A stretch of DNA of 64,000 bases from Acidobacteriota bacterium (GTDB lineage: Bacteria > Acidobacteriota > Vicinamibacteria > Vicinamibacterales > Vicinamibacteraceae). Every line of letters starts with the position of its first letter. Within the stretch, counting starts at the first letter, position 1. Both the position numbers and the translations under genes were made by a program. The stretch lies in the NCBI GenBank assembly GCA_020845575.1, contig JADLFL010000051.1, forward strand, positions 1-64,000. The letters run 5' to 3'. A model generated the notes under the pieces. It made no database searches and was not told where the DNA came from. It saw nothing but the letters and a program-made list of their open reading frames with translations. Below are positions 41,705 through 50,922 of the stretch, one piece after another.

Positions 41705-42915
41705 CAGGTCCGACGCCGACCGTTGCGATGGTGGTGTACACGCTGTATGTGACGGACGCTCGCGTCCGCCGAGAAGCGGAGACGCTGGCAGCCGCTGGAT
41801 TCAGGGTGGTGTGCTTCTGCAATCGCGCCGGGGCGGAACCCCGTCGCTACGAACTGGCAGGCGTGGAGGTGTGCGAACTCGACGTGCCGAAGTACCGCGG
41901 CAAGAGCGGACTTGCCTACGCCGCGTCGTACGGCCGCTTTCTGGCCGCGGCGTCCGTCGCGTGCGCACGTCTTGGACGACGCGAACGACTGGACGTCGTC
42001 CATTGTCACAACCTTCCCGATCTGCTCACGTTTGCTGGTCTCGTCCCGCGCTGGCGCGGATCGAAGGTCATCCTCGATATCCACGACTCCATTCCCGAGA
42101 CGTTTTCCAGCAAGTTCTCCGGCAGTGCCTGGCGCTGGTGGCTGCTGTGCCTCGAAGAACGGCTGGGGATGTTCCCGGCGCATCGCGTCATCTGCGTGAA
42201 CCATCCGCAGAGGGATGCGCTGGTGTCTCGCGGCCTTCGGGAAGACAAGGCGTTCGTGTCGATGAACGTGCCCGATCCTCGGATCTTCACGAGGGTCGAG
42301 GGCACACACTCGAGCGAGCGTGACACATTCAACCTCGTCTATCACGGCACGATGGCCGAGCGCCTTGGCGTGGACCTGGTGATTCGTGCCGTGCACACGC
42401 TGCGCACCCGAGTACCCGGCCTGAAGCTCCACCTGTGGGGAGGCGGTGACGATCTCGAGGCGTTCTCGCGTCTGGCCTCCCACCTGGGTGTAGACGACCG
42501 AGTGGAGTTCAAGCCACAGGGCTATCGACTCGAGGAGTTGCCAGGCAGGCTTGCCGCCATGGATGTGGGTGTCGTCGGGAACCGGCGTTCCCCTGCCGGT
42601 GAACTCATGCTGCCGGTCAAGCTGCTCGAGTACACGGCACTCGGCATTCCCGCCGTCGTGCCGCGGTTGCGCACCATCGAGCACTACTTCTCGCCGGACA
42701 TGGTGTCGTACTTCGAACCCGAGGACGTCGGGTCCATGGCTGATGCGATCGAGCGGCTGCACGCGGATGTCACTCGTCGTACGACGCAGGCCGCCGCCGC
42801 GAGGACGATACTCGATCGATACGGTTGGGACCGGCAGGGCCCGGCTCTTGTGTCCTTCTATGAAGACCTCGTCGGTGGTGCTTCACCGGCTGCTACTCGC
42901 GTGGTGCAATCGTGA
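41701..42915 (+). CDS. Glycosyltransferase family 4
   Basis: GTG 41701 overlaps the previous stop, giving 404 residues. GT-B fold: N-terminal acceptor domain (MVVYTLYVTDARVRREAETL, VVHCHNLPDLL, ILDIHDSIPETFSSK) and C-terminal nucleotide-sugar domain (LVYHGTMAERLGVDLVIRA, LHLWGGGDDLEAF, then the EX7E-type region AGELMLPVKLLEYTALGIP). It adds a sugar to the lipid-linked repeat unit in the cytoplasm. Confidence 0.92.
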   Translation: MTGPTPTVAMVVYTLYVTDARVRREAETLAAAGFRVVCFCNRAGAEPRRYELAGVEVCELDVPKYRGKSGLAYAASYGRFLAAASVACARLGRRERLDVVHCHNLPDLLTFAGLVPRWRGSKVILDIHDSIPETFSSKFSGSAWRWWLLCLEERLGMFPAHRVICVNHPQRDALVSRGLREDKAFVSMNVPDPRIFTRVEGTHSSERDTFNLVYHGTMAERLGVDLVIRAVHTLRTRVPGLKLHLWGGGDDLEAFSRLASHLGVDDRVEFKPQGYRLEELPGRLAAMDVGVVGNRRSPAGELMLPVKLLEYTALGIPAVVPRLRTIEHYFSPDMVSYFEPEDVGSMADAIERLHADVTRRTTQAAAARTILDRYGWDRQGPALVSFYEDLVGGASPAATRVVQS

Positions 42916-43532
42916 CGACGAGCAAGGTCATGGCGAACGTCGACCTGGGTCTCGGATGCGAGATCGAAGAGTTCTGCCTCATCGGCGTGCCGCCTCGAGG
43001 GCACGCCGAAGGCGAATTGGTCACGCGAATCGGTGATCGCGCCGTGATTCGCTCGCACGCCGTCATCTATGCGGGGAACGTGATCGGGGCGAACTTCCAG
43101 ACCGGCAACAAGGTCAACATCCGGGAGTCCAACACGATTGGTGCGGACGTCAGCATCGGCACGCTGTCTGTCGTCGAGCATCACGTCAGCATCGGCGATC
43201 GCGTGCGCATCCATACGCAGGCCTTCGTACCCGAGTACTCGGTTCTCGAAGACGACTGCTGGATCGGGCCCAACGTCGTGCTGACCAACGCGCGGTATCC
43301 GCAGGCCCCTGGCGTCAAGGACTCACTGAAGGGGCCTGTCGTCAGACGCGGCGCGAAGATCGGCGCCAACGCGACGCTGCTGCCGGGCGTCGAGATCGGC
43401 GAGGGCGCGGTCGTCGGTGCCGGCGCCGTCGTTGTCCACGATGTCCCGGCGGGCGCCGTTGTCGTCGGCAACCCCGCGCGCATCGTCAATCGCGTGGCCA
43501 ATCTTCCGTACGCGATGCCGGACCAGGCGTGA
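42912..43532 (+). CDS. Hexapeptide-repeat acyltransferase
   Basis: The 206-residue protein consists of beta-helix repeats (IGDRAVIRSHAVIYAGNVIG, FQTGNKVNIRESNTIGADVS) and the trimeric acyltransferase end VVVHDVPAGAVVVGNPARIV. GTG 42912 overlaps the upstream stop. It is the second such enzyme of the locus and, next to a DegT aminotransferase gene, probably N-acylates its amino-sugar product. Confidence 0.88.
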   Translation: MTTSKVMANVDLGLGCEIEEFCLIGVPPRGHAEGELVTRIGDRAVIRSHAVIYAGNVIGANFQTGNKVNIRESNTIGADVSIGTLSVVEHHVSIGDRVRIHTQAFVPEYSVLEDDCWIGPNVVLTNARYPQAPGVKDSLKGPVVRRGAKIGANATLLPGVEIGEGAVVGAGAVVVHDVPAGAVVVGNPARIVNRVANLPYAMPDQA

Positions 43533-43546
43533 CCAGGAGTCAATCA

Positions 43547-44671
43547 ATGCCTACCAGCCAGGTGCAACTGCACGTTCCGTTCGTGGACCTCAAAGCCCAG
43601 TACGCGTCGATCAAGCCGGAGATCGACGCGGTGATGGCCGAGGTCCTCGCCACCACGGCCTTCATCGGTGGTCCGTTCGTCAAGGCATTCGAGAACGCGT
43701 TCGCGCGCTATTGCGGTGTCGATCATTGTGTCGGTGTCGGCAACGGGACGGACTCTCTCGCTCTGGCCCTCCGCGCTGTTGGCGTCGGCCCCGGGGACGA
43801 GGTGATTGCTCCCGCGAACAGCTTCATCGCCACGTCCGAAGCCATCACGATGGCAGGCGCGAGCGTGGTGTTCGTGGACATCGATCCGCGTACGTACAAC
43901 ATCGATGTGTCCAGGCTTGAGGAGCGCATCACGCCGCGCACGCGAGCGCTCGTCCCCGTTCATTTGTACGGCCAGCCCGCCGATCTCGAGCCGATCCGCA
44001 CGATCGCACGCAAGCACGGCTTGTTCGTGATTGCCGACGCGGCCCAGGCCCACGGAGCCTTGTACAAGGGGCAGCCGATCGCCACGTTGGCCGATCTCAC
44101 GTCCTACAGCTTTTACCCCGGGAAGAATCTCGGAGCTTACGGAGACGCTGGGGCCGTCGTGACCAACGATGAGGAGTGGGCCATTCGAGTGCGGCGCCTG
44201 GCCAACCACGGGAGGACGGCGAAGTACGACCACGACGTGGAGGGTGTCAACAGTCGCCTCGACGGACTGCAGGCGGCGGTGCTCGGCGTGAAGCTCCCGC
44301 ACATGCCGGCCTGGACCGCCGCGCGACGCGCCAATGCGGCGCACTACGACAGGGCTCTTGCCGGCAGTGGTATCGTCACGCCGCGAACGCTCGACGACGT
44401 ACAGGCCGTCTATCACCTCTACGTGGTGCGCGTTCCTGCGGAGCGTCGCTCCGCGATCCAGGAGACGCTCAAGGGTGCCGGCGTGGAGACGGGCATTCAC
44501 TACCCGATCGCGTTGCCGCGGCTCGGCGCCTACAGGCACCTCAATCACGAGGCTGATGACTTCCCCGAGTCCGTCAGGGCGTCGAGCGAGATCCTGTCGC
44601 TTCCGATGTTCGGTGAATTGACGTCCGGCCAGATTGACCATGTGGTCGCAGCGCTCCGGAATGCGCTCTGA
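43547..44671 (+). CDS. DegT/DnrJ/EryC1-family sugar aminotransferase 2
   Basis: ATG 43547 is preceded by AGGAG (43535-43539) and is preferred over GTG 43529. The 374-residue protein shows FIGGPFVKAFENAFARYCG, VGVGNGTDSLALAL, PVHLYGQPADLEPI and the PLP lysine in SFYPGKNLGAYGDAGAVV. It is a close relative of the enzyme at 38908-40095. Together with the adjoining acyltransferase it forms a second amino-sugar module. Confidence 0.93.
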   Translation: MPTSQVQLHVPFVDLKAQYASIKPEIDAVMAEVLATTAFIGGPFVKAFENAFARYCGVDHCVGVGNGTDSLALALRAVGVGPGDEVIAPANSFIATSEAITMAGASVVFVDIDPRTYNIDVSRLEERITPRTRALVPVHLYGQPADLEPIRTIARKHGLFVIADAAQAHGALYKGQPIATLADLTSYSFYPGKNLGAYGDAGAVVTNDEEWAIRVRRLANHGRTAKYDHDVEGVNSRLDGLQAAVLGVKLPHMPAWTAARRANAAHYDRALAGSGIVTPRTLDDVQAVYHLYVVRVPAERRSAIQETLKGAGVETGIHYPIALPRLGAYRHLNHEADDFPESVRASSEILSLPMFGELTSGQIDHVVAALRNAL

Positions 44672-44674
44672 GTC

Positions 44675-45550
44675 GTGCTTCGCTACGCCGTCGTCACACC
44701 TGCCAGAAACGAAAGCGGATACATCGATCACACGCTCGCGTCGATGGCCGGCCAGACGGTTCCGCCGGAGCGCTGGGTTGTCGTGGACGACGGCTCGACC
44801 GACGACACCGCGGAACTCGTGCAAGCGTACGCAGACAAGTACTCGTGGATCGAACTGATCCGCCTGCCCGCTGGTCGCCAGCGCACGTTCGCCGCGAAGG
44901 TCGGTGCCTTCGATGCGGGTTACGCCAGGCTCGAAGGTCTCGACCTCGACGTTGTTGCGAACCTCGATGCGGATATTTCGTTCGACTCTGACTATTTTGC
45001 GTTTCTCCTCGACAAGTTCGCCGAGGATCCCCGTCTCGGAGTCGCCGGCACGCCGTTCGTGGAAGAGGGCGTGCAGTACGACTACCGCTACACCAACGTT
45101 GCGCACGTGTCCGGCGCGTGCCAGTTGTTCCGGCGGGAATGCTGGAACGAGATCGGTGGCTACGTTCCCATCGAAGGCGGCGGCATCGACTGGGTGGCCG
45201 TGACCACGGCACGGATGCGCGGGTGGACGACGCGGACGTTCACCGAGCGCACGTGCCAGCATCACCGCGCCATGGGCACGGGGGCGAGGCGCGGGCAACT
45301 GCGTGCCCTCTATCGCCACGGCCGAAAGGACCATGCGCTTGGCGGACACCCGCTCTGGCAGATGTTCCGGGCCGCGTATCAGATGACAAGGCGACCTTTC
45401 CTCACGGGTGGCGGCGCACTCCTTCTCGGGTACGCGTCGGCGTGGCTGACACGCGCTCCCCGTTCCGTGTCGGATGAGCTGATGCGATTCAATCAACAAG
45501 AGCAGCTGACCCGCTTGCGAGCGGCACTGCGATTGCCAGGCGGCAAGTGA
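44675..45550 (+). CDS. Glycosyltransferase family 2
   Basis: GTG 44675 follows the DegT gene by 3 bp and yields 291 residues. The GT-A fold shows YAVVTPARNESGYIDHTLAS, VVVDDGSTDDT and the metal-binding ANLDADISFDSDY (DxD). Near the end is a short hydrophobic stretch (GGGALLLGYASAWL) that may dip into the membrane. It adds a sugar to the repeat unit. Confidence 0.9.
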   Translation: MLRYAVVTPARNESGYIDHTLASMAGQTVPPERWVVVDDGSTDDTAELVQAYADKYSWIELIRLPAGRQRTFAAKVGAFDAGYARLEGLDLDVVANLDADISFDSDYFAFLLDKFAEDPRLGVAGTPFVEEGVQYDYRYTNVAHVSGACQLFRRECWNEIGGYVPIEGGGIDWVAVTTARMRGWTTRTFTERTCQHHRAMGTGARRGQLRALYRHGRKDHALGGHPLWQMFRAAYQMTRRPFLTGGGALLLGYASAWLTRAPRSVSDELMRFNQQEQLTRLRAALRLPGGK

Positions 45551-46782
45551 CGAACTCAACTGTGCAGAAGACCGACGGCCCCTCTCTGGCGGAGGGCCCG
45601 CGCGGCGATGGTGCCGCAGACCCCGTGTACACGAGCCTCAAGGCCGTCGAGCACTGGGTCGAGGCGCACGACTACATGGCGTACGAGCCGTTCGACGGCT
45701 TGTCCTCGCCGTTGCGACGTCTGACCGGCGGCAGCCTGTTTCTGGACCGCCTGCTGATGCAGGCGGTTCGCCAGAGCCCGATCAACCTCCGTCCCTGGAT
45801 CGGCATCAAGCCGCTGCCGTCAACCAAGGGCCGCGGCTACATGGCTGCCGGCTACATCACCATGTATCAGGTGACTGGTGATGCGTCGTACGCAGAGCGT
45901 GCCCGGCAGTGTCTCGACTGGCTCATCGCTCACAAGTCCCCTCGATTCGAGCAGTTCTCGTGGGCGAACCACTTCGACTTCGCGAGTCGCGGCGGCCGCT
46001 ACTCGAAGGACGAGTCCATCATCGTGTGGACGGCGCTCATCGGCCAGGCCTTCCTTGACGGCTACGAGACTCTAAGGGACGAACGATACCTGGAGATTGC
46101 CCGGAGCGCATGCCAGTGGGTTCTCGCCCTGCCCCGTGAGAAAACGGCGACGGGCACCTGTCTCAGCTACCACATGATCGAGCAGGAGTCGATCCACAAC
46201 GCCAACATGCTGGGCGCTGCCCTGCTCGCGAGAACCGGGGCAATCCTCGGCAGCGCCGAGCACCTGGATGTGGCACGGAGCGCCATGCTCTACAGCTGCA
46301 GTCGCCAGCGCGAGGACGGAGCATGGTGGTACGCCGAAGAGGAGAAGTACCACTGGATCGACAATTTCCACACCGGATACAACCTGGACGCACTCGACTG
46401 TTACGCTGCCAGTACGGGGAGTGCAGAGTTCGGGCAGGCAGTGCAGCGCGGCCTCCGGTTCTACAAAGACCACTTTTTTGAGGCGAACGGTTGTCCGCGG
46501 TACTACCACAACCGAACGCAACCCATCGATTCGCAGTGCGCCGCCCAGTCGATCGAGACACTTTCCAGGTTCGCGCACCGCGACCCTGCGTGCCGCGAGC
46601 TGAGCGCGCGAGTCGCCAGGTGGACGATCGACAACATGCAGGACCGAGATGGCCACTTCTACTATCGAGCGTATCCGCTCATCAAGGCAAGGGCTCCGAT
46701 GCTGCACTGGGCGCAGGCGACAACGTATCGAGCCCTCACGCTGCTGCTGGGAACGCTGCGGCCAGGTAATCTTATCTACTGA
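45547..46782 (+). CDS. Alpha/alpha-toroid (AGE/six-hairpin-like) protein of the polysaccharide locus
   Basis: GTG 45547 overlaps the previous stop, giving 411 residues. The protein is mostly helical with repeated pairs such as GYMAAGYITMYQVTGDASYAERARQCLDWL and ILGSAEHLDVARSAMLYSCS, and WIDNFHTGYNLDALDCYAA, features of (alpha/alpha)6-toroid glycosidases and N-acylglucosamine epimerases. Homologs in sugar loci are often misannotated as aminolevulinate dehydratase. No signal peptide was seen. Its reaction is unknown. Confidence 0.7.
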   Translation: MTNSTVQKTDGPSLAEGPRGDGAADPVYTSLKAVEHWVEAHDYMAYEPFDGLSSPLRRLTGGSLFLDRLLMQAVRQSPINLRPWIGIKPLPSTKGRGYMAAGYITMYQVTGDASYAERARQCLDWLIAHKSPRFEQFSWANHFDFASRGGRYSKDESIIVWTALIGQAFLDGYETLRDERYLEIARSACQWVLALPREKTATGTCLSYHMIEQESIHNANMLGAALLARTGAILGSAEHLDVARSAMLYSCSRQREDGAWWYAEEEKYHWIDNFHTGYNLDALDCYAASTGSAEFGQAVQRGLRFYKDHFFEANGCPRYYHNRTQPIDSQCAAQSIETLSRFAHRDPACRELSARVARWTIDNMQDRDGHFYYRAYPLIKARAPMLHWAQATTYRALTLLLGTLRPGNLIY

Positions 46783-48584
46783 TGGCAGGTCTCGCTGGAA
46801 TCATTGGCGATGTGGCTGCGACGAGTCAAGGGACTACAGTCGCAGCGATGCTGCAGTTGATGATCAAGGCGCCGTTTCACGCTGGCGACCAGCTGCGCAT
46901 GGACGGTGTCCCGGTTGATATCTGCTGGTCAGGCCATGGTGACGCCTTTCCGAATGGACACCCTCTCGTCGTTCGCCGCGACGACGTCGTGGTGGTTGTG
47001 GCGGGCCAAGTCTTCGTCGACGAGCCGTTCCACGGGGCTCTGCACTGCGTCCCGTGGGTTGAGCGCCTGTGTCACGCCTGGTGTACAGATGACCGTGCCC
47101 GCCTCGAGGCAACGCTGCAGACGTTGAACGGCACGTTCGCGGGAGTCCTTGTCGACCCGAAGACAGGTCGGAGTGCGCTGTTCACGGACAGGTTCGGGAT
47201 CCAGCGCGTCTTTCTGCAGGACACACGAGCTGGAATTCGTTTCGCGTCGACGGCGAGCGTCCTACTTCAGACGAGCCAGCGCCGAGGTGATTTCGACGAG
47301 CAGGGGATTGCGGAGATGCTCCTGTGCGGGTGCACGCTCGGCGTGCAGTCGCTATTCGCAGGTATCACCATCCTTCCTGGTGCAACATTGCTAATCGTCG
47401 AGCCTGACGGACGTCAGACTCGGAGGTCCTATTTCGACAGGTCCGCGTGGGAAGCGTCGCAGCCGCTCGACGGTGTGGCTTTCACACGTGAGTACACCGC
47501 TGCATTCGAACGCGCCGTCTCCCGTCAGATTGGGGATGCACGTGCGGCACTGTCACTGACGGGCGGCTTGGACTCCCGTATGGTTCTCGCCTCGGCCACC
47601 GCCGCGGGGCATGGGCTGCCGTGCTACACGTTCAGCGGACCTTTCAGAGAGCCGTCCGATGTACGCATCGCGCGGACCGTGGCAGCAGTCTGTGGTCAGC
47701 CCTTCAGCGTCCTGACCGTCGGGTATGAGTTCGTCACACACGTGGAGGACTGGTTCGAGCGCGCCATCCTGGTGTCCGACGGATACATTGGCCTCTCCGG
47801 CGCCGCCGAACTATATGCCAACGACCTGGCGAGGCATGTAGCCCCGGTCAGAATCACGGGCAACTACGGCAGCGAGATCTTGCGTGGCGCGAGAGCGGTT
47901 TCGGCCGATGGTGCGCGCGCAGAGGCGTTGTGTCCTGATCTGGTTCCTCGGATACGCGAGGCCGCACAGAGATTCACCGAGCTTGGTTCTGGCCACCCTG
48001 TGTCGTTTGCCGCGTTCGAACAAGCTCCGCATCACGGCTATGGTCGGTTTGCCGTGGAGGCCTCAAGAGTCACCCCCCGGTCTCCGTTTCTCGACAACGA
48101 TCTTCTCGCACTCTCGTATCGCGCACCGATTGGGCTGAACGGAACCACTCTGTCCATTGACACCGTGCGTGCCACTCGGCCCGCGTTGCTCGCTCTGTCG
48201 ACGGACAGGGGATTGCTGGGCTCAGGGTCGTTACCCAGGCGATGGGCGAGACGCGCATGGGGTGAGGCGTCGTTCAAGGCCGAATACTTGGCGAGTCACG
48301 GGATGCCGAACATCGTTACGCGGTTTCCGTGGCTCCGTGATGTGCTGGGCATGGAGAGACGACTGCTGGGACACCACAAGTTCTATCACCTGAGAGCATT
48401 GCTCCGTCACGAGATGCAGGACTATGTGCGAGAGACTCTCACTTCGACCGACCTGCCGACATGCGTGAGCCGTGATCGCGTCAGGTCGATGATCAAGGAC
48501 TTCTACTCCGACCGTAGTAACCACACTTCTATGATTGACAGTCTTCTCACTCTCGTCGTGGCGAGACGGATGCTCCTCCAATGA
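46782..48584 (+). CDS. Asparagine-synthase-like protein lacking the glutaminase cysteine
   Basis: The 600-residue protein begins MAGLAGIIGD. True class II amidotransferases expose Cys2 (MCGI), so glutamine hydrolysis is not expected here. The synthetase half has a PP-loop ATP site (AALSLTGGLDSRMVLAS) near residue 265 and a long helical C-terminal part. Such proteins in glycan loci may activate carboxylates for amide formation, perhaps using free ammonia, or modify a sugar acid. ATG 46782 shares a base with the upstream stop. Confidence 0.82.
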   Translation: MAGLAGIIGDVAATSQGTTVAAMLQLMIKAPFHAGDQLRMDGVPVDICWSGHGDAFPNGHPLVVRRDDVVVVVAGQVFVDEPFHGALHCVPWVERLCHAWCTDDRARLEATLQTLNGTFAGVLVDPKTGRSALFTDRFGIQRVFLQDTRAGIRFASTASVLLQTSQRRGDFDEQGIAEMLLCGCTLGVQSLFAGITILPGATLLIVEPDGRQTRRSYFDRSAWEASQPLDGVAFTREYTAAFERAVSRQIGDARAALSLTGGLDSRMVLASATAAGHGLPCYTFSGPFREPSDVRIARTVAAVCGQPFSVLTVGYEFVTHVEDWFERAILVSDGYIGLSGAAELYANDLARHVAPVRITGNYGSEILRGARAVSADGARAEALCPDLVPRIREAAQRFTELGSGHPVSFAAFEQAPHHGYGRFAVEASRVTPRSPFLDNDLLALSYRAPIGLNGTTLSIDTVRATRPALLALSTDRGLLGSGSLPRRWARRAWGEASFKAEYLASHGMPNIVTRFPWLRDVLGMERRLLGHHKFYHLRALLRHEMQDYVRETLTSTDLPTCVSRDRVRSMIKDFYSDRSNHTSMIDSLLTLVVARRMLLQ

Positions 48585-49555
48585 GGGCGACAACGGCACC
48601 AGCCTCGAGGGCCGACCAGGTCGTCGAAGTCAACGATCGCGGCGCACGCGTGTCCCGGCGCGCCATCGGCGTTGGCGAGGGCGTGCACGTGGTGGCGCGT
48701 GGGAGACTCGTGCACATCGGCGAGATTGTGGACGAGTTCTGGCAGCCCTCGACCATCATGCCGCCCCACGAGGAAATCCTGACGCTGCTGAGAGCGTCGC
48801 CGTGGTGCCCCGACGTGTTCACGTTCGCCGAGCGCCTGCCTCAGCCTCAACGGCGCTACGAGTACCCAGTAGAGTGGGAGTCGCTCGCGGTCGCCGAGTT
48901 CGACACGTACCACGCATGGCTTGAGGGGGTGAACCGCAGTGTCCGCAAGCATATCCGCAGGGCCGAGCGCGAGGGCGTCATCGTGAGAGAGACTCCCTTC
49001 TCGGAGACGGTCGTCGCGGGAATCCACGCCGTCTACAACGAGGTGCCCGTGCGGCAAGGCCGTCCGTTCTGGCACTACGGAAAAGATCTCGCTACCGTTC
49101 GGGCAGACAACGCGACATATCAGGAGCGGAGCACGTTCCTGTCAGCCATGGTTGGTGACGAATTCGTAGGTTTCATTAAGATGGTCGACATAGAACCAGG
49201 TGTTTGTGCGCTCATGCAGATCCTGTCCCGCGTATCACACCAGGACATGCGGCCAACCAACGCGCTGTTGGCGAAGGCCGTTGAAGTGAGCGTCGACCGT
49301 GGCGTGCGTCAGCTTGTATACGGACACTACGCCTACGGTTCGAAGCAAGAGAGTACTCTCGCAGACTTCAAAGAGAACAATGGCTTCAAGCGCGTGGCCG
49401 TGCCGCGCTACTACGTGCCCTTGACGATGCGAGGCACGATCGGCCTACGTCTCGGCTTGCACAAACCCGTCGTCGATCGCCTGCCGTCCGGGCTACGCTC
49501 TTCTCTCAGCGCGATTCGGTCCAGATGGCATGCGTCTCGACAGGGCAGCTACTAA
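48581..49555 (+). CDS. GNAT/FemAB-like acetyltransferase
   Basis: ATG 48581 overlaps the previous stop (ATGA). The 324-residue protein has a GNAT-like core: RSVRKHIRRAEREGVIVRETP, MVGDEFVGFIKMV, RPTNALLAKAVEVSVDRGVRQLVYGHYAYGSKQESTLADFKENNGFKRVAVP. It lies next to the asparagine-synthase-like gene and may act with it in decorating the polymer. It is the last plus-strand gene before the antisense beta-helix gene. Confidence 0.72.
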   Translation: MRATTAPASRADQVVEVNDRGARVSRRAIGVGEGVHVVARGRLVHIGEIVDEFWQPSTIMPPHEEILTLLRASPWCPDVFTFAERLPQPQRRYEYPVEWESLAVAEFDTYHAWLEGVNRSVRKHIRRAEREGVIVRETPFSETVVAGIHAVYNEVPVRQGRPFWHYGKDLATVRADNATYQERSTFLSAMVGDEFVGFIKMVDIEPGVCALMQILSRVSHQDMRPTNALLAKAVEVSVDRGVRQLVYGHYAYGSKQESTLADFKENNGFKRVAVPRYYVPLTMRGTIGLRLGLHKPVVDRLPSGLRSSLSAIRSRWHASRQGSY

Positions 49556-49567
49556 CTATAACTAACG

Positions 49568-50791
49568 TCAAGGCACGAAGCGCAGGTTCGAGGGCGCGGT
49601 CAGCGTTGTCAGCGGATGAGGATATGTGTACGGCGTGTAGTCTGGCTTCGCACCGACGTTCACGTAGTAGTCTCGGTTCGGTTTGATGTGGACCGCCGAC
49701 CCGCTGATCACGGTCACACCGAGAGGACTGCCGTTGATCGTGTTACTCCAAATGTACGCTGGTTCGAGAGACTGGGTGGGGTAGGGCGCACTCTCCCAGA
49801 TGGCAACGTCAGCACCTCTTCCAATTTGGTCGCGACACGGGTACCCGTTCGATTCCGCATTGCCGTCCCAGATCGAGTTGCCATTGCACTGCCCCACTTC
49901 TCCCCCCGCGTTGGTGAAGGTCCGAACGTTGTCGAAGTGAATGGTCGGTGCCCCGAAAGTCCCGGTCACGACGTTACCGAAGATCACACCAGTGCCACCG
50001 CGGAAGAAGATCGGCCGGTAAATGGACTGCGACACTTGGCGGATGGTATTGTTGTAGACCTCCCATTTGCGGCACGCGCGCGCAAACCCTTGAACGGAAT
50101 GCGCTTCGAGGTAGGAATCCGTGATCGTGTTGTACCTGAACACGATGCGACCGGCGTACTCGCAGTCGAACGCGTTGTAGAAGGTTGTGAAATTGAACGT
50201 GTTGGTTTCCACGAACACGGCTTCGCCGGACCCTAGCCCAAGCGCCTCGAACCAGTGGGTGGTGTTGCGCAAATCAGACGCCCCGACGCCTGCATAGCCA
50301 TGCACGAGTACGCGCCCGTTCTGGAACTCACAATGATCGATGACACCCCGCGGATGCAGCGTGGGGTTGGTACCCCGTATGTACACGGCAGTGAAGGCCG
50401 CGCTGCCACTGAATCGCAAGGCGTGGAGTCGCCAGTCACGGAACGAGCCCACGTTGATACTGCCGCCACCACCGAGCGTCATGCCACTGATTCTGGCGCC
50501 ATCGGCATCGATCACGAAAAGCGCCTGGCCAAGCGAAACGGCGGTGATGGTGGTGCTCGACTGGCCGGCGCCCGCAATGGAGATCCTCTTGCCGCCAGTG
50601 GTTACGGATGCCGACCACGCGCACGCGCCCGCAGGGATACGGACCTCGTCTCCGGTCCGAGCTGTCGAAACCGCGGACTGCACGTCGCTCCTGTTGCAAC
50701 TGCTAGCCAGATGAGTGGCGGCCTGGCCAGATGCCGGCAGAAGGAACAGTACGGCGGAGATCGGAAGAGAAATCCAAGAAGTCGTGTTCAT
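49568..50791 (-). CDS. Secreted right-handed beta-helix protein, possible polysaccharide lyase
   Basis: ATG 50791 gives 407 residues with a clear Sec signal (MNTTSWISLPISAVLFLLPA, then SGQAA). The open frame upstream has no start support. The body begins CNRSDVQSAVSTARTGDEVRIPAG and contains periodic beta-helix turns (ISIAGAGQSSTTITAV, IRGTNPTLHPRGVIDHCEFQNGRVLV, NNTIRQVSQSIYRPIFFRGGTG), like pectate-lyase-fold proteins. It is encoded against the direction of the polysaccharide locus. It may cut or shape the polymer. A sigma-54-like promoter precedes it. Confidence 0.78.
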   Translation of the reverse strand: MNTTSWISLPISAVLFLLPASGQAATHLASSCNRSDVQSAVSTARTGDEVRIPAGACAWSASVTTGGKRISIAGAGQSSTTITAVSLGQALFVIDADGARISGMTLGGGGSINVGSFRDWRLHALRFSGSAAFTAVYIRGTNPTLHPRGVIDHCEFQNGRVLVHGYAGVGASDLRNTTHWFEALGLGSGEAVFVETNTFNFTTFYNAFDCEYAGRIVFRYNTITDSYLEAHSVQGFARACRKWEVYNNTIRQVSQSIYRPIFFRGGTGVIFGNVVTGTFGAPTIHFDNVRTFTNAGGEVGQCNGNSIWDGNAESNGYPCRDQIGRGADVAIWESAPYPTQSLEPAYIWSNTINGSPLGVTVISGSAVHIKPNRDYYVNVGAKPDYTPYTYPHPLTTLTAPSNLRFVP

Positions 50792-50835
50792 CGTGTCGCC
50801 AGGGGCATCCCGAAATCCCCCCCGAGAACTGCATA

Positions 50836-50851
50836 TGCAAAACACGGGCCG
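50836..50851 (-). promoter_or_regulatory. Sigma-54-like promoter of the beta-helix gene
   Basis: Read on the minus strand the site is CGGCCCGTGTTTTGCA: GG and GC at the right spacing, two deviations in the -24 half. It lies 45 bp upstream of ATG 50791, giving a leader of about 34 bases. Confidence 0.45.
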
Positions 50852-50922
50852 TTCTCGACGTCTACGGGAAGGCTCTACACCTGCGGAGCGAACTGGGCCG
50901 CAGTCAGCGGGTCGACAGAATT

